Below are positions 14,300 to 24,919 of a DNA stretch of 64,000 bases, in pieces. A program made the position numbers and the translations under genes. This stretch comes from Unio delphinus. Lineage: Eukaryota; Mollusca; Bivalvia; Unionida; Unionidae. Below the pieces are notes generated by a model. The model was not told where the DNA came from, did not search any database, and worked only from the letters and a program-made list of their open reading frames with translations. The stretch covers positions 3,053,501 to 3,117,500 of the forward strand of contig JAQISU010000058.1 of the NCBI GenBank assembly GCA_029339505.1, given 5' to 3'. How positions within the stretch are numbered: the first letter of the stretch is position 1; every line of letters begins with the position of its first letter.

Positions 14300-17200
14300 C
14301 CTTAAGATGACCTAAAGAGGGAATATTCCTGGACTTAAAATAATATTCATCTTTATAGACTGTCTTATTAGGTTTTACAAAATTGGTTTACATGGCAAAT
14401 TATTTGACTTGATTCTTCATCAAATTCATACTCATCTGTCATTCATTTTACAACTTTGCATTAATATTTAATAATACTTTTGTACTTTTTTTAAGGTTTG
14501 GAGAGGGTTATACAGTAAAATTGTATATGTCTGGCCTCTCAACATCCCAAGACAGATTGCATGAGCTAATTAATACTTACTTCCCCGGAGCAATGAAAAG
14601 AGTAAGTGATATTTAAAAATCATTCAGCATGATATCTGTATAGACTGAACATATATAAAATATTTTTGTTTCATGTTGATTAATCATATGCATATTAATG
14701 GATACCAGAAACATAAATGCAAATGCTACCAGCTTTCCATTTTATAAAAATGATTCGATGTAATATGACTTGATATGAGACAAGTTCTTCAATGTCTTAA
14801 CCTTTCTACATATCTAAATTTGTGTAGAATAGGAGCAGCAATTTTTTATGTTAATTTGTCAAACTTTTCACACATGTGTACTACTTGTTTTTTTAAATAA
14901 CATCAATATCGCAACAGTCTTGAAATTATTAAAAATGTATATACTAATTCATTCTCAGAACTCATTTAATAATGCAATTGCTATTACTCTTTTCTACACA
15001 AGGTTATCTTGGCAATGCCAAACATTTGCACCAGTTCAAGAAAATTTGCTTTTCATTTTGTCTGCTCTTTTTTGTCCCCATTATATATATTTACCAATCA
15101 TATTAACATTATATAGATTTACCAATCATATTAACATAATAGATATTTACCAATCATATTAACATTATATATATTTACCAATCTTATTAACGTTATATAT
15201 ATATTTACCAATCATATTAACATTATATATATTTACCAATCATATTAACATTATATATATTTACCAGTCATATTAACATTATATATATTAACCAATCATA
15301 TTAACGTTATGTATATATTTACCAATCATATTGACATTATATATATTTACCAATCATATTGACATTATATATATTTACCAGTCATATTAACGTTATGTAT
15401 ATATTTACCAATCATATTAACATTATATATATTTACCAATCATATTGACATTATATATTTACCAGTCATATTAACGTTATATATATTTACCAATCATATT
15501 AACATTATATATATTTACCAATCATATTGACATTATATATATTTACCAGTCATATTAACGTTATATATATATTTACCAATCATATTAACATTATATATAT
15601 TTACTAATCATATTAACATTATATATATTTACCAATCATATTAACATTATATATATTTACCAATCATATTAACATTATATATATTTACCAATCATATTAA
15701 CATTATTGATTACACTCTGCTACCTCTTAGTCCAGCTCTTCAGAAAGACAAAATAACATCCTACAATCTGTATATCTTATAAATGAAGGGAAGGAACTAT
15801 TACAAATTAACTTCTTTTGCTTCCACTGGGTAGCTGTAACAAGATAATGAGGTTTGGTTTGGAATAATAACAGAAGATTTTTGATAGTTAAAAAAATACA
15901 ATGTTTATTGATGAATGACTTAAATGAAAAAGGAATTATGATTAATATGTTCATGTATAAGATCCAAATATTGGACAAAAATAACATAATCCACATGAAC
16001 CTAATAATGTAACATAAATGGGAATAAAAGTAAATGACCTTACACAGTACAAGGACAAAGATTAAATTCACAGCAATTTCACATGATGAAAAGATTAATG
16101 TGCTTTACCCAAATAGTAAAAATTAACTGTGATTGCACACAACGAAAAACAATTATGTAATTTACTCAAATAGTAAAAATGATGTACTTTACTCATATAG
16201 TAAAATGTATTTGCTGAAATAGTGAAAAATGAGGAACTATACTCAAATAGTAAAATGATGAAACTATGGGACAGATATCATTCCAAATATCTTAACAGTC
16301 CCAAAACACCACATATAACAAACCCCAAAATTAACTCATGGCTAAAGAATACATGTATGAAGTTAAACACTCTGTCACCAGAATACTTGGCCAACAGTCA
16401 CACTCCTCAATCAAGCAGTCAGCATTACAGGTAGTCACTGACTACTATAAAATTCCTTGGTCAGTCAAGCAATTAGCAACCACCAATTGGATCACAACAC
16501 CTGATCACCTGCTACTCAGCCAGCAACACACTTTCAATCAGCTGAAGGACTGCTATGGTCAGCTGTACAGCTGCTATGGTCAGCTTCTATAGAAAGCTCT
16601 ACAGATGGTACCCTGTCAATTCTGTTCAGCTAAAAATAAATCTAACATAGTGTACTATGAATATTCCGGACATATATGATAATATGTAATGATGTTATAT
16701 ATGGAAACCAATACAAATAACATTGTCATATATGATAATATGTAATGATGTTATATATCGAAACCAATACAAAAAACATTGTCATATATGATATATGTAA
16801 TGATTATATATATATGGAAACCAATACAAATAACATTGTCATATATGATAATATGTAATGATGTTATATATGGAAACCAATACAAATAACATTGTCATAT
16901 ATGATATATGTAATGATGTTATATATGGAAACCAATACAAATAACATTGTCATATATGATATATGTAATGATGTTATATATGGAAACCAATACAAATAAC
17001 ATTGTCATATATGATATATGTAATGATGTTATATATGGAAACCAATACAAATAACATTGTCATATATGATATATGTAATGATGTTATATATGGAAACCAA
17101 TACAAATAACATTGTCATATATGATATATGTAATGATGTTATATATGGAAACCAATACAAATAACATTGTCATATATGATATATGTAATGATGTTATATA

Positions 17201-20200
17201 TGGAAACCAATACAAATAACATTGTCATATATGATATATGTAATGATGTTATATATGGAAACCAATACAAATAACATTGTCATATATGATATATGTAATG
17301 ATTTTATATATTGAAACCAATGAAAATTACATTAATGTAATGATCTTATATATGGAAACCCATATATATTACATTGTCAGCAGAACATTAGAAAGCAATA
17401 AACAGGTTCTTTAGCAAACCTACCTGTATCCAATAAGAATCCTGGGGTACTACACATTTCTTAATAAAATGCAACTTTATTGCCAATATAGATCTCTTGC
17501 TCGATCTGATACAATAATATAAACATATTTGCATGATACTACACAAGATTGAGCTACATAGAGAATATCTCAAATAGTAATAATAATGAGGATTTTGTAA
17601 TAATGAGGATTTTGTAATAATGAGGATTTTGTAATAATGAGGATTTTGTATAGCATCTGATCTTTTGAAGCTCTTAGTGCTTTACAACATAAATAATGAT
17701 ATGACTACAAAAAACAAAAATCAAAAAAAAAACACCATGAAATTGGAAAACATAAGAACATGCTGAAAATATATAAGGTAGGAAACATCACGTCTTTAAG
17801 TTTGTTCTTGCAGTCGAAAAAGGAGAATTTTAAGAACACTCTTGAAAGGGATCACTGTGTCTTTGTGTCTAATTTCAATGGGCAATTCATTCCATGTTTC
17901 TGGGCCATGGTATGCAAAAGAACATTGTCCATATGACTTCATGTTCATAGTGGGAATAATGAGTATATGATTGTCAGAAGAGGAGCATAAGTATCTTGCT
18001 GGTGAATACACATGGGTGAGACCAGATAGGTATGTTGGACTGGAGTTTGTCAGTAAAATGTAGTACATAGCAAAAAATTGTGTTTGATTCTGGATTGAAT
18101 TGATAGCCAGTGTAGTGTACAGAGCAGTGGTGAGGTCTGCTTTGATTGTGGTATTCTAGGATGGTTCAAGTGGCTGTGTTTTGAAATTCGTGTCTCAACT
18201 TAAGATATGCAACCTTGCATATGTTCATGACATGTTCAGTGAATAGTTCAAAACCTTATCTTTTTTACAAACAATTGTAATTGTTACAAATTAATGGTGA
18301 ATATCTACCCCTAGTGTTGGCCTCCCACTCAAAGTTTTCATGCCTATCATACAAATAGCCTAGCTAGAAATTGTAGGCTTATTATCAACGCTTCTCCTTT
18401 TTATAAATAGGCTATCTGATGCCATCATGATGTCTTTCAAATTATCAGCTACAGTATACCTAAGCATAATCATCCCACTTTACTTTTAGACTTTTACAAC
18501 AGTTAACATACAAACAGCGAATTCATCTACTATCAAGAACTGGCCATTTCATTTTTGGATGGAGGGCTGTGATTTTCTTTGGAGTTGATTCACTTCTTTT
18601 ATCTTAAGATAATTAATATTTTCCAGTTAATATCATACATTGAATATTCTGTTAGTTTGCGATGAATGAGAGAGATATATTTTCCAGTAATTAACAGATA
18701 GAAATTAGATAACCAAGTGTCAGGCCCCTGTCCAAGAACATTAGATTGTTGTTCCCTAATACATTTGTGTCATTTGGTGGTACATATTGCAGTATTTTAA
18801 AAATACAGCTGTGTACTGTGGTACAAAAGTTTTTGATGGCATCCGGATGTATTTGCCATGGTCTCAAAAAAGAGAAAGCTGAGTCTCATTGGATCAATAA
18901 TAGTCCAGACAGTTTCATTCATTAAAGGATATCCTCAGGTCTGGGTTTGTCCTTGCAACTTTTGCTGGATTCCCATGAGAACATTTGAACAGAATCAATA
19001 AACAAGTGTGGGATCTCTTTTTCTAATGTTATTGTGATTGCATTATGCATTTGACAGAGAAATGAAATAATTTGTAGATTCTATTAGTATGAAACTACCT
19101 TGTAACATCACTAAAAGTCACTCTTACCAGTCCCTATATTTCAAGCAGCCTTAAATTCATTACCGCTGGTATATTGGTGGCTACCTAGGTAGGAGCAATG
19201 GAAGTGAACCTATAAGAGTTAAACTATTCCCTTTTTACATGATATATAGACAGAAAGACGGCTTTTAGTGTTTTGGGGAGGGCTCAATTCAGATATAGCA
19301 GAGCGTAGTACCTGGTGTTAATGAGATAAGGTAAGTATTTTCTGAGAAACATAATTTATGGAAAAGAAATAACTTTTTCAGAGTAATTATTTCCACTAAA
19401 TTAGTAAGAATCTATCATGCATTAACATATACCTCTTTTGCCAAATGTATGCAATGGTTTCTCATCAATATTCTAACACAGTAAGATTTTTGTACCAAAT
19501 CAAAGATTTTGAATTCAAACTTACGATTATACTGAAAATACAAAAGCTATAGTCCTCAGCAAAATAATTGTATTCTTTTTCCCATTGCAGTCCCATCATC
19601 AGAATGTAGTTCAGTTGGATATACCAAGGGAGACAACACAGATATCACAAATATTTAGAGCACTGGAGAAGGAAAAACACAATTACAATATCATGTACTA
19701 CACTGTGTCACAAACAACTCTTGAAACGGTAATCTTTATTTTAAACTTAAAAACAACTCTTGAAATGGTAATCTTTCTTTTAAACTTAAAAATGACTCTT
19801 TAAATGGTAATCTTTCTTTTAAACTTAAAAACGACTCTTTAAATGGTAATCTTTCTTTTAAACTTAAAAACGACTCTTTAAATGGTAATATTTCTTTTAA
19901 ACTTAAAAACGACTCTTGAAATGGTAATCTTTCTTTTAAACTTAAAAACAACTCTTGAAACGGTAATCTTTCTTTTAAACTTAAAAATGACTCTTGAAAC
20001 GGTAATCTTTCTTTTAAACTGAAAAACGACTCTTGAAACGGTAATATTTCTTTTAAACTTAAAAGCAACTCTTGAAACGGTAATCTTTCTTTTAAACTTA
20101 AAAACAACTCTTGAAACGGTAATATTTCTTTAACTTAAAAACAACTCTTGAAATGGTAATCTTTCTTTTAAACTTAAAAACAACTCTTGAAATGGTAATA

Positions 20201-21330
20201 TTTCTTTTAAACTGAAAAATAACTCTTGAAATGGTAATATTTCTTTTAAACTTAAAAACAACTCTTGAAACGCTAATATTTCTTTTGAACTTAAAAACAA
20301 CTCTTGAAACGGTAATCTTTCTTTTGAATTTAACTTGTTTTGGCACCATAGAGCTACCATAGTGCTAGTGACTTGTTGTTAACCCCAAATACATATATAT
20401 TTTAACACATGCACACAAGCACACACATACCAATATATACCAAAACAGCATCACAATGTTAACCCTGTAAGTAATATTACCAATCTGGAGGTGTGTTATG
20501 ATTAAACAGTTATCCAGTATTTTTACCATAATACTTTTTGTATAATTTCTAATTTATTTGTAGACATTTTTAATTACGTTATTATTCGATGTCTTCTTTG
20601 TTATGATTTGTTTCCTTTGCATATATACTTTTAATTGAAACCATGTTTCATTTTACTTCCTGTGGTGGTTATACCCACCCCTCATCTCATTCAGATGCTA
20701 AATTTGTATAAAGTATGGAGTACACTTGAAAGAAAGAGGATTAGTATAATTGATATCTCCATTTCACTTGAGAATACAGGTTTCTGAAACTGTTCCAAAT
20801 ACATGTGAGCCTAATGACTGAACCAAGGTCATTAAAATCATGCATTATGTTTGTTATCTTTTCTTCTCATTTCCTTAATGTATTTTTCATTCAATTTCTT
20901 TGAATGTTTTCAGATTTTTTTTTAAAACAAAATATTGCTTTAGTTTACCTGAATATCACTATTTGCTTTGGTGTTCCTTGGATATTGAAATTTCAAAGTG
21001 GATTTGCAATTCTACCATTTTAAATTTGATATTTCATGCTGAATAGGAGGTCTACTATATCATGCTTTTCTTCTATAGATATTCCTAAACATTGCACGAG
21101 ATCAAGGTGATGGATGTTTTCCAATGGATGGGGAAAGTAGTTCCCGGTCTGATGGCTCAGAAATGTCAGAGTACTTTACAGACTCATTGATTGGAAAGAA
21201 ATATGGTTACATGAATGATACCTACGTTGGATCCGATGATGTGCAATTCCATTCTGCAAAATCTACAGAATTTATAATGCCCATCAATAATACAATAGAG
21301 AATGGATATAAATATTCAACAAAGCTATAA
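2000..21330 (+). CDS. ABCA-family transporter, 3' part of gene (ten exons; NBD2 and C-terminus)
   Basis: Ten exons join in a consistent reading phase to give about 422 residues ending at a TAA stop at 21328-21330. In order they carry Walker A ([10 protein letters not shown]), a Q-loop (GYCPQVDAL), the ABC signature (CSGGMKRK), Walker B plus D-loop ([13 protein letters not shown]), the H-switch ([12 protein letters not shown]), the ABCA-typical [15 protein letters not shown] and FGEGYT segments, and the end motif [13 protein letters not shown] proteins are full transporters that move lipids across membranes; this is the second ATP-binding domain that powers them. The transmembrane domains and first NBD lie upstream of the window. 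By eye the layout is closest to ABCA3-type proteins, but subfamily placement is inference. Every catalytic motif looks intact, so the gene is probably functional. The tail after the NBD is Ser/Asp-rich and not recognised. Confidence 0.93.
2233..3322. repeat. 28-29-bp minisatellite, about 38 copies
   Basis: The unit is roughly TACTTAGATGAGGTAAAAA followed by TACTTACCGG, with variants (GATGTAGG, GATGAAGGTC, ACCAG, ACTGG). It lies in the intron just after the exon ending at 2123. Most units contain GAGGTAAAAA, which resembles a 5' splice site on the + strand. Confidence 0.92.
3695..4145. repeat. Tandem repeat of 55-70 bp with an internal palindrome
   Basis: About seven diverged copies of a unit containing GACTAAAATGGCAATGTATT then GCCATTGTCATAAAGGCTTT. 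Each copy holds the inverted repeat AATGGCAATGTATTGCCATT or a variant, which could form a hairpin. Confidence 0.85.
4582..4650 (+). CDS. ABCA gene exon b: start of NBD2
   Basis: Acceptor TTTTATAG ends at 4581 and the donor is CAG|GTATGC at 4651. It holds 23 whole codons, including [20 protein letters not shown], the A-loop region before Walker A. Confidence 0.88.
4905..4962. repeat. CT/TC microsatellite
   Basis: Imperfect TCTC and TCTG units in the intron between exons b and c. Confidence 0.9.
5048..5470. repeat. 44-bp AT-rich minisatellite next to an acceptor
   Basis: About nine copies of a unit like ATATGTAATGTATACAAATA plus ATATATTTACTATATTTAAA. It ends about ten bases before the acceptor of exon c, so the polypyrimidine and branch-point region is squeezed into or against the array. 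The unit has few stops, which explains a spurious reverse reading frame. Confidence 0.9.
5482..5588 (+). CDS. ABCA gene exon c: Walker A
   Basis: Acceptor CTGTCAG ends at 5481, directly after a 44-bp AT-rich minisatellite. The donor is AC|GTAAGA at 5589. It codes for [20 protein letters not shown], with the ATP-binding P-loop [10 protein letters not shown]. Confidence 0.93.
5589..6584. other. Intron between exons c and d
   Basis: Unique-looking AT-rich intron with no recognisable repeat or coding signal. Confidence 0.6.
6585..6726 (+). CDS. ABCA gene exon d: Q-loop
   Basis: Acceptor ATTCCAG ends at 6584 and the donor is ATG|GTATAA at 6727. It completes a split codon from exon c and codes for the Q-loop region [14 protein letters not shown] and a helical segment. 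A tandem repeat begins right after the donor. Confidence 0.92.
6745..7085. repeat. 88-90-bp tandem repeat directly after a splice donor
   Basis: Four copies of a unit containing AATGGACCACATGGACCATG and TTTTACCAATATGTATGTCA. It begins about 20 bases after the donor at 6727. The copies are nearly identical, so the array is recent. Confidence 0.9.
7586..7720 (+). CDS. ABCA gene exon e: ABC signature
   Basis: Acceptor TTTTGACAG ends at 7585 and the donor is CTC|GTAAGT at 7721. It holds 45 whole codons, with the signature [17 protein letters not shown] and the hydrophobic part of Walker B (PPVILL). Confidence 0.93.
7751..7811. repeat. TATG microsatellite
   Basis: About 15 units of TATG starting 30 bases after the donor of exon e. 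Confidence 0.93.
7873..8013 (+). pseudogene. Relic of a Polinton packaging ATPase inside an ABCA intron
   Basis: About 140 bases align by eye with the minus-strand ATPase at 49.7-49.9 kb at roughly three-quarters nucleotide identity. Both begin GCTAGGATATT, code for [10 protein letters not shown], and later code for FNGVDTH. The relic has in-frame stops and a small indel. No other Polinton gene is visible around it. Packaging ATPases of the FtsK/A32 type pump DNA into capsids; this copy is plainly dead. Confidence 0.7.
8159..8262. repeat. 52-bp direct duplication
   Basis: Two tandem copies starting CAGTAGATAGGAACC and differing at one base. Nothing else was recognised between 8014 and 9150. 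Confidence 0.85.
9150..11116 (+). mobile_element. L2/CR1-group non-LTR retrotransposon, 3' half, decayed
   Basis: Broken reading frames give reverse-transcriptase signatures: [27 protein letters not shown], then [17 protein letters not shown] (fingers to motif A), and [16 protein letters not shown] coding around 10.13 kb (motif C). The copy ends in an ATT-repeat tail at 11088-11116, typical of short-tandem 3' tails in these LINEs. A SINE interrupts it at 9867-10118. Many stops and indels show it is long dead. It is intronic to the ABCA gene in the same orientation. Related pieces occur at 17.6, 24.9, 30.6, 51.4 and 59.1 kb. Confidence 0.8.
9867..10118 (+). mobile_element. tRNA-derived SINE (family 1) with 11-bp target duplication
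   Basis: Flanked by the perfect direct repeat CTCACCAATTG (9856-9866 and 10119-10129). The 5' part resembles a tRNA head with an A box (TGGCAGAGTGGTTTAAAGC) and a degraded B-box region (GTTTCAGTCTCAGATTC). The body contains CTTGTGGGTCGGTGTTTCTT and TTCCTCCACCATTAATACTG. It sits inside the L2-like RT. Confidence 0.85.
11672..11880 (+). mobile_element. SINE family 1 copy, diverged
   Basis: Shares with the 9.87-kb copy the order CATCTCACCTGTCTGCATGG, CTTCCTGTGGGTCGGTGTTT, TCATCCTCCATCAAATATAC and GGCTGCCATCTATAGCC. The tRNA-like head is degraded. Confidence 0.75.
11975..12056. repeat. Short tandem repeat (TGTCATGT/TGTTGTTATTG)
   Basis: Repeated TTATTGTCATGTCATGTTG units about 110 bases before the acceptor of exon f. 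Confidence 0.8.
12168..12271 (+). CDS. ABCA gene exon f: Walker B end, D-loop, H-switch
   Basis: Acceptor TTTCCAG ends at 12167 and the donor is AG|GTGCTA at 12272. It begins [13 protein letters not shown] (catalytic Glu and D-loop) and ends SIILTSH (switch His). The intron before it is about 4.4 kb and carries a LINE, SINEs and an ATPase relic. Confidence 0.93.
12694..12786 (+). CDS. ABCA gene exon g: post-H-switch segment
   Basis: Acceptor CTTTGCAG ends at 12693 and the donor is AA|GTAAGT at 12787. It codes for [20 protein letters not shown] and then [11 protein letters not shown], the stretch that follows the H-loop in ABCA proteins. Confidence 0.92.
12787..13099. other. Intron sequence, nothing recognised
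   Basis: AT-rich, without a visible repeat or coding signal. Confidence 0.5.
13100..14060 (+). mobile_element. Non-LTR retrotransposon relic (RT C-terminal region)
   Basis: The clearest piece is the frame at 13595-13831, with [30 protein letters not shown] and MIYERV. This pattern is typical of the region after the RT domain in L2/CR1-type LINE proteins. Flanking frames give weak RT-like stretches with many stops. It lies in the intron before exon h. Confidence 0.5.
14107..14300. repeat. Compound microsatellite: AT, TATG, GACA, GATA
   Basis: An (AT)n run at 14107-14191 passes into TATG units, then GACA, then GATA to about 14300. It may be the tail of the adjacent LINE relic. Confidence 0.9.
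14496..14601 (+). CDS. ABCA gene exon h: C-terminal regulatory segment, first part
   Basis: Acceptor TTTTTTAAG ends at 14495 and the donor is AGA|GTAAGT at 14602. It codes for [14 protein letters not shown] and ends TYFPGAMKR, matching the ABCA C-terminal extension after the NBD. Confidence 0.9.
15081..15705. repeat. 28-30-bp AT-rich minisatellite, about 21 copies
   Basis: The unit is about ATTATATATATTTACCAATC plus ATATTAAC, with variants in the TA run, ACCAGTC and TTGACA. It is intronic. Confidence 0.92.
15706..16663. other. Intron sequence, weak features only
   Basis: A reverse open frame (15727-16071) and two overlapping frames at 16222-16592 have no recognisable motif and look like chance. 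Between 16.09 and 16.25 kb a short CAAATAGTAAAAAT motif recurs about five times. Confidence 0.4.
16664..17330. repeat. 55-60-bp AT-rich satellite, about 12 copies
   Basis: The unit contains ACATTGTCATATATGATATA then TGTAATGATGTTATATATGG then AAACCAATACAAATA. Central copies are almost identical and edge copies diverge, the pattern expected of unequal exchange. Confidence 0.93.
17577..18230 (-). mobile_element. L2-like LINE 3' end, minus strand
   Basis: Begins with the reverse complement of an ATT-type tail, here expanded as four copies of TAATAATGAGGATTTTG (17577-17648), followed by the same 3' region seen at 10.7-11.1 kb. The minus-strand frame 17796-18068 codes for [20 protein letters not shown] and [18 protein letters not shown], the C-terminal end of the RT protein. 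Confidence 0.75.
18231..19590. other. Intron sequence before exon i, nothing recognised
   Basis: About 1.3 kb of unique-looking sequence without repeats or coding signal. Confidence 0.5.
19591..19728 (+). CDS. ABCA gene exon i: C-terminal segment with YTVSQTTLE
   Basis: Acceptor CCCATTGCAG ends at 19590. The first donor is ACG|GTAATC at 19729. It holds 46 whole codons ending in [10 protein letters not shown]. The last bases of the exon and its donor are the first unit of a 39-bp minisatellite, so many copies of the same exon end and donor follow. Confidence 0.88.
19706..20335. repeat. 39-bp minisatellite that includes an exon end and its splice donor
   Basis: About 15 copies of ACAACTCTTGAAACGGTAAT followed by CTTTCTTTTAAACTTAAAA. 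The first unit spans the last codons of ABCA exon i and its donor (ACG|GTAATC at 19729). Later copies repeat the donor as ACG|GTAAT, ATG|GTAAT or a variant. The unit is a multiple of three, so it stays open in several frames on both strands. Confidence 0.93.
20336..21078. other. Intron sequence before the last exon
   Basis: No repeat or coding signal recognised. A CACA-rich stretch lies near 20.42 kb. Confidence 0.5.
21079..21330 (+). CDS. ABCA gene terminal exon j
   Basis: Acceptor TTCTATAG ends at 21078. It begins IFLNIARDQ, the usual continuation after VSQTTLE in ABCA proteins, followed by an unrecognised hydrophilic tail of about 75 residues rich in Ser, Asp and Tyr, ending YKYSTKL and a TAA stop. 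Confidence 0.88.
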   Translation: MFLNIARDQGDGCFPMDGESSSRSDGSEMSEYFTDSLIGKKYGYMNDTYVGSDDVQFHSAKSTEFIMPINNTIENGYKYSTKL

Positions 21331-22519
21331 TTACAGTCCTTTAGCAACTGAAATTCCATACTTGCTTTTCTGCCACACCTCACACTATTATATCATTTAA
21401 CTTGTAATGAAAGGGAAAATGAATTCAAACAATGTTCTTACCACTTATCTGACTTTTGTGTACAGCTAAGATTTTTTCAACTGCTTGAGATATATTTTCT
21501 TATAAGTGATGGTCTTCCATGTTGATGTAAAGGAACTACTCTTGTGCATGAGGCAATTAATACTGTAAGAAATGGCTACTTAAGTAGTCCCACATGATTC
21601 ACAGACTTTCAGGACATTCAGATCATTGATATCTCACACAGGAAAAAGGGATTCTTCAATAAATTGTCCAATGGTGAAGAGGACAAGTAACATATTTACT
21701 AATGACGTGAAAATTCACTATGTGGACACTTGATAATTACAAAACATGATATGATCCTGCTTTAATTAAACGTATAATCAAACCTGACCTAATAGACACA
21801 TGTACTTAATGGACACCTGGTTACAACAGCAGGTCTAATTCCATCGTGGCAAATTTTCATTATAAATCACTATCTGGCTTTAGGGGTCAGATATTTCATA
21901 GCCAATGGTGGTTGACCTCTGCCTCAAGCATTTATTTGAACATTATTTGACATCAAACATTGTCTGATGAGCAAGGCATTGTTATGTAAAAGTAACATGT
22001 GAACCGATATATAAGTATTTCATATATCATTTGTAATCAATATACTCAGCTCTATTCATACCGTCAATCTATCTTAAAGGTAGCAATATGTTGGTTTTGA
22101 GAGCACGGTGGTTTCAATCCTTGTGGAAGGGGGTCAAATACACTCATTTGTTTCTGAATGGTGGGGAAAATCATTGTTTTTCTGCAGGATAAATATATGT
22201 CACCTTTTGTTCCACTCTGAAAGGAATAATTCTGTATCTTGATCTATTTGCCTTTCAATTAAAACTATATCTAGTGAAAACATTTATATTTAAGAAGAGA
22301 TTTTAGTTACATCACTTTCCATTAGGGCCATGGGTGGTCATTCAATATTAAAAACTTGTGTGTAAAGACAGGTAAAGTGTTGGTTATTGCATCACAAAAA
22401 TATTCCAAAATACGACTATGTTTGATCCCATATTCACCACAAACCTCACGTCTGAGCTGATTGACTTTTCATTACTACCAGTAACTGACTAATCTGCAAC
22501 TTACATACGAAGCATTAAC
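21331..22519 (+). other. 3' UTR and downstream flank of the ABCA gene
   Basis: No coding signal is visible after the stop. A poly(A) signal AATAAA lies at 21658-21663, about 330 bases after the stop, so the transcript probably ends near 21.68 kb. The rest is unique-looking AT-rich DNA. Confidence 0.5.
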
Positions 22520-23027
22520 AGCTGTTTTTGGTCCTAATTTATTCCATTTGGCTGACTATAGAATCAGTTCACTGTTTTTGGTCCTAATTTATTCCATTTG
22601 GCTGACTATAGAATCAGTTCACTGTTTTTGGTCCTAATTTATTCCATTTGGCTGACTATAGAATCAGTTCACTGTTTTTGGTCCTAATTTATTCCATTTG
22701 GCTGACTATAGAATCAGCTCACTGTTTTTGGTCCTAATTTATTCCATTTGGCTGACTATAGAATCAGTTCACTGTTTTCGGTCCTAATTTATTCCATTTG
22801 GCTGACTATAGAATCAGTTCACTGTTTTTGGTCCTAATTTATTCCATTTGGCTGACTATAGAATCAGTTCACTGTTTCCGGTCCTAATTTATTCCATTTG
22901 GCTGACTATAGAATCAGTTCACTGTTTTTGGTCCTAATTTATTCCATTTGGCTGACTATAGAATTAGTTCACTGTTTTCGGTCCTAATTTATTCCATTTG
23001 GTTGACTATAGAATCAGTTCACTGTTT
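22520..23027. repeat. 50-bp satellite, about 10 copies
   Basis: The unit is ACTGTTTTTGGTCCTAATTT plus ATTCCATTTGGCTGACTATA plus GAATCAGTTC. Copies differ by only one or two bases, so the array is young. It lies about 1.2 kb after the ABCA stop. Confidence 0.95.
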
Positions 23028-24919
23028 CATGGTCAAACATGACCTGCCAATCAGTCACAAAATTAAAATTTTTTCATGATGCACACAAAACAATCAAAAA
23101 CTAGTGATTTATTTTTATATCAGTAATGATTTAATTTATCAAAATAGTCAGGATACAGTAATCTTGTGTGGAACAAAAATTTGGGAGAGATCGACGTATA
23201 CCAGTATTTTTAACTTTGTTGAAATAATAATAATAATAACAACACAAATATCTGATGCTTATTATTTTATCACAAGTTATTTCTGAATGCTGAACCTGTG
23301 TACAAAGTTCACCTTTTTTGGCTACTAACAATTTTGGTTGTATATCGGGAAAGTCCACTGATGCGATTGAATTTTGTCAGAGGAAAATTGCCTCAAGGTT
23401 ACATAGTCTAATTTCAATATTGAGTAGTCAACAATTGTAATTAAATGATATAAGGTTTTGCCCTAGTAATGCAAATTATATTTTTTATTAATCTTATATT
23501 CTTATCTACTATGTTGTTAAGCAGCTCTAAAGATAATGTATCGAATATAGTTTAATCTATATTTAAATTCATACAATGCAATTCATGGTTGACATGCTCT
23601 AATCATTGATATATTTTACCTGATAGCTTTAAATATTTTAACTTTATACACTTCATATCAATGCAACCATCCTGTAAGATTTTAAACAGTGATATAATTC
23701 TATACTTATGTAATTTCTAACAAAACTCATAATATGCAGTGAAAGTTTGTAAGTGTTTTTCTCATCTCTACATGTTTTTCTTCATATACATCATATTTTT
23801 TTCTCATACATACATGTTTTTATCTCATACATACATGTTTGAATCTTTAGTATGTGCCTTTCCTCACATGTGTTTTACTCCAATGTATGTTTTCCCTCTC
23901 ATTTTGTTCATGTTGTTTCTCAGTTGTATGTACTTTTACTCATACCTATTTTATTGAGGATTTTTATTCCTGCATTTTAGTCAACATTGTTTTATTTTCC
24001 TACTCTTCTATCAGCTTTACAAATAAACAATGCAAAGATTACTCCCAGCAAAATTGTATTATAAAGTGTTATTTTTAAAATATCTGTAAACCTGACATCC
24101 ACACAATATGTCCTCTGAATTCCATCAGTTGTCTTTTACAGTCTGTACTGTATTATTTTGTATTTATAAAACTGAATACATGGAAACCACTGTACTAGCA
24201 GTTGTTGTACAGTTAAGATCATTGATTCCGTCAGTTGTAAATACCCATTACTTTTTTCTGGGAGTCTTTTTCTTTCCTCTTTATGCCTTATGTTATTTTA
24301 ATAAAATGCAATTTCTTAAATATAACTGTAAATTTTGTAAATATTATTTCTTTTTTGTATACAGACAGTGTTATAATGGAGAAAAATTCTGATATGTCTT
24401 TACTTGCATAGTTGTCAGTGTTTCATTCTTTACCTTGTAGTTAGGTGCGACTACATTTTTTTTAGGTCCATAGAAACTATTTTGCAATAGTCATTCACAT
24501 AATGAGACGTATACATTATGATTATTCTGAAACACAATAATTTATATAGATACAATACTTATTCTTGTAATAAACTTTAGAAATCCAATTTCAATAGTCT
24601 CTATTGTTTATATATCTACACTAATACTGTTACTAATCATATATCTATCTATCCCACTTAAAAACCATCATGGACCACATATGTACTTAGCTTTAGCAGA
24701 AATGTTAAGACCCAGTAATCAAGACTACAGAAGCAACCATGATGCATGATATGAGCATATTCTACTTCACTATTATTGCTTTTTTAACAGTAATCTGTAC
24801 AATATGTTTCACCTACTTTATTATTGTGGAACTTCATGCAAAAACATAAACACTCTATACTGAAAATATTTTATATCTGAGCAAATTTTATAATTTCAAT
24901 AGACCATGATATATTACTT
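23028..24919. other. Intergenic, nothing recognised
   Basis: AT-rich. Several short open frames show no motif, splice pattern or repeat, and CATACATACATGTTT-type simple sequence occurs near 23.8 kb. Confidence 0.5.

Noticed and set aside
15727..16071. 114-codon reverse frame with hydrophobic stretches
   Set aside because: Hydrophobicity follows from AT-rich sequence (Phe, Ile, Leu and Tyr codons); it lies in an intron with no family signature.
19736..20360. Reverse frames with repeated [13 protein letters not shown] units, looking like a repeat protein
   Set aside because: They are the antisense of the 39-bp minisatellite at an ABCA splice donor; the period is a multiple of three, so open frames are expected.
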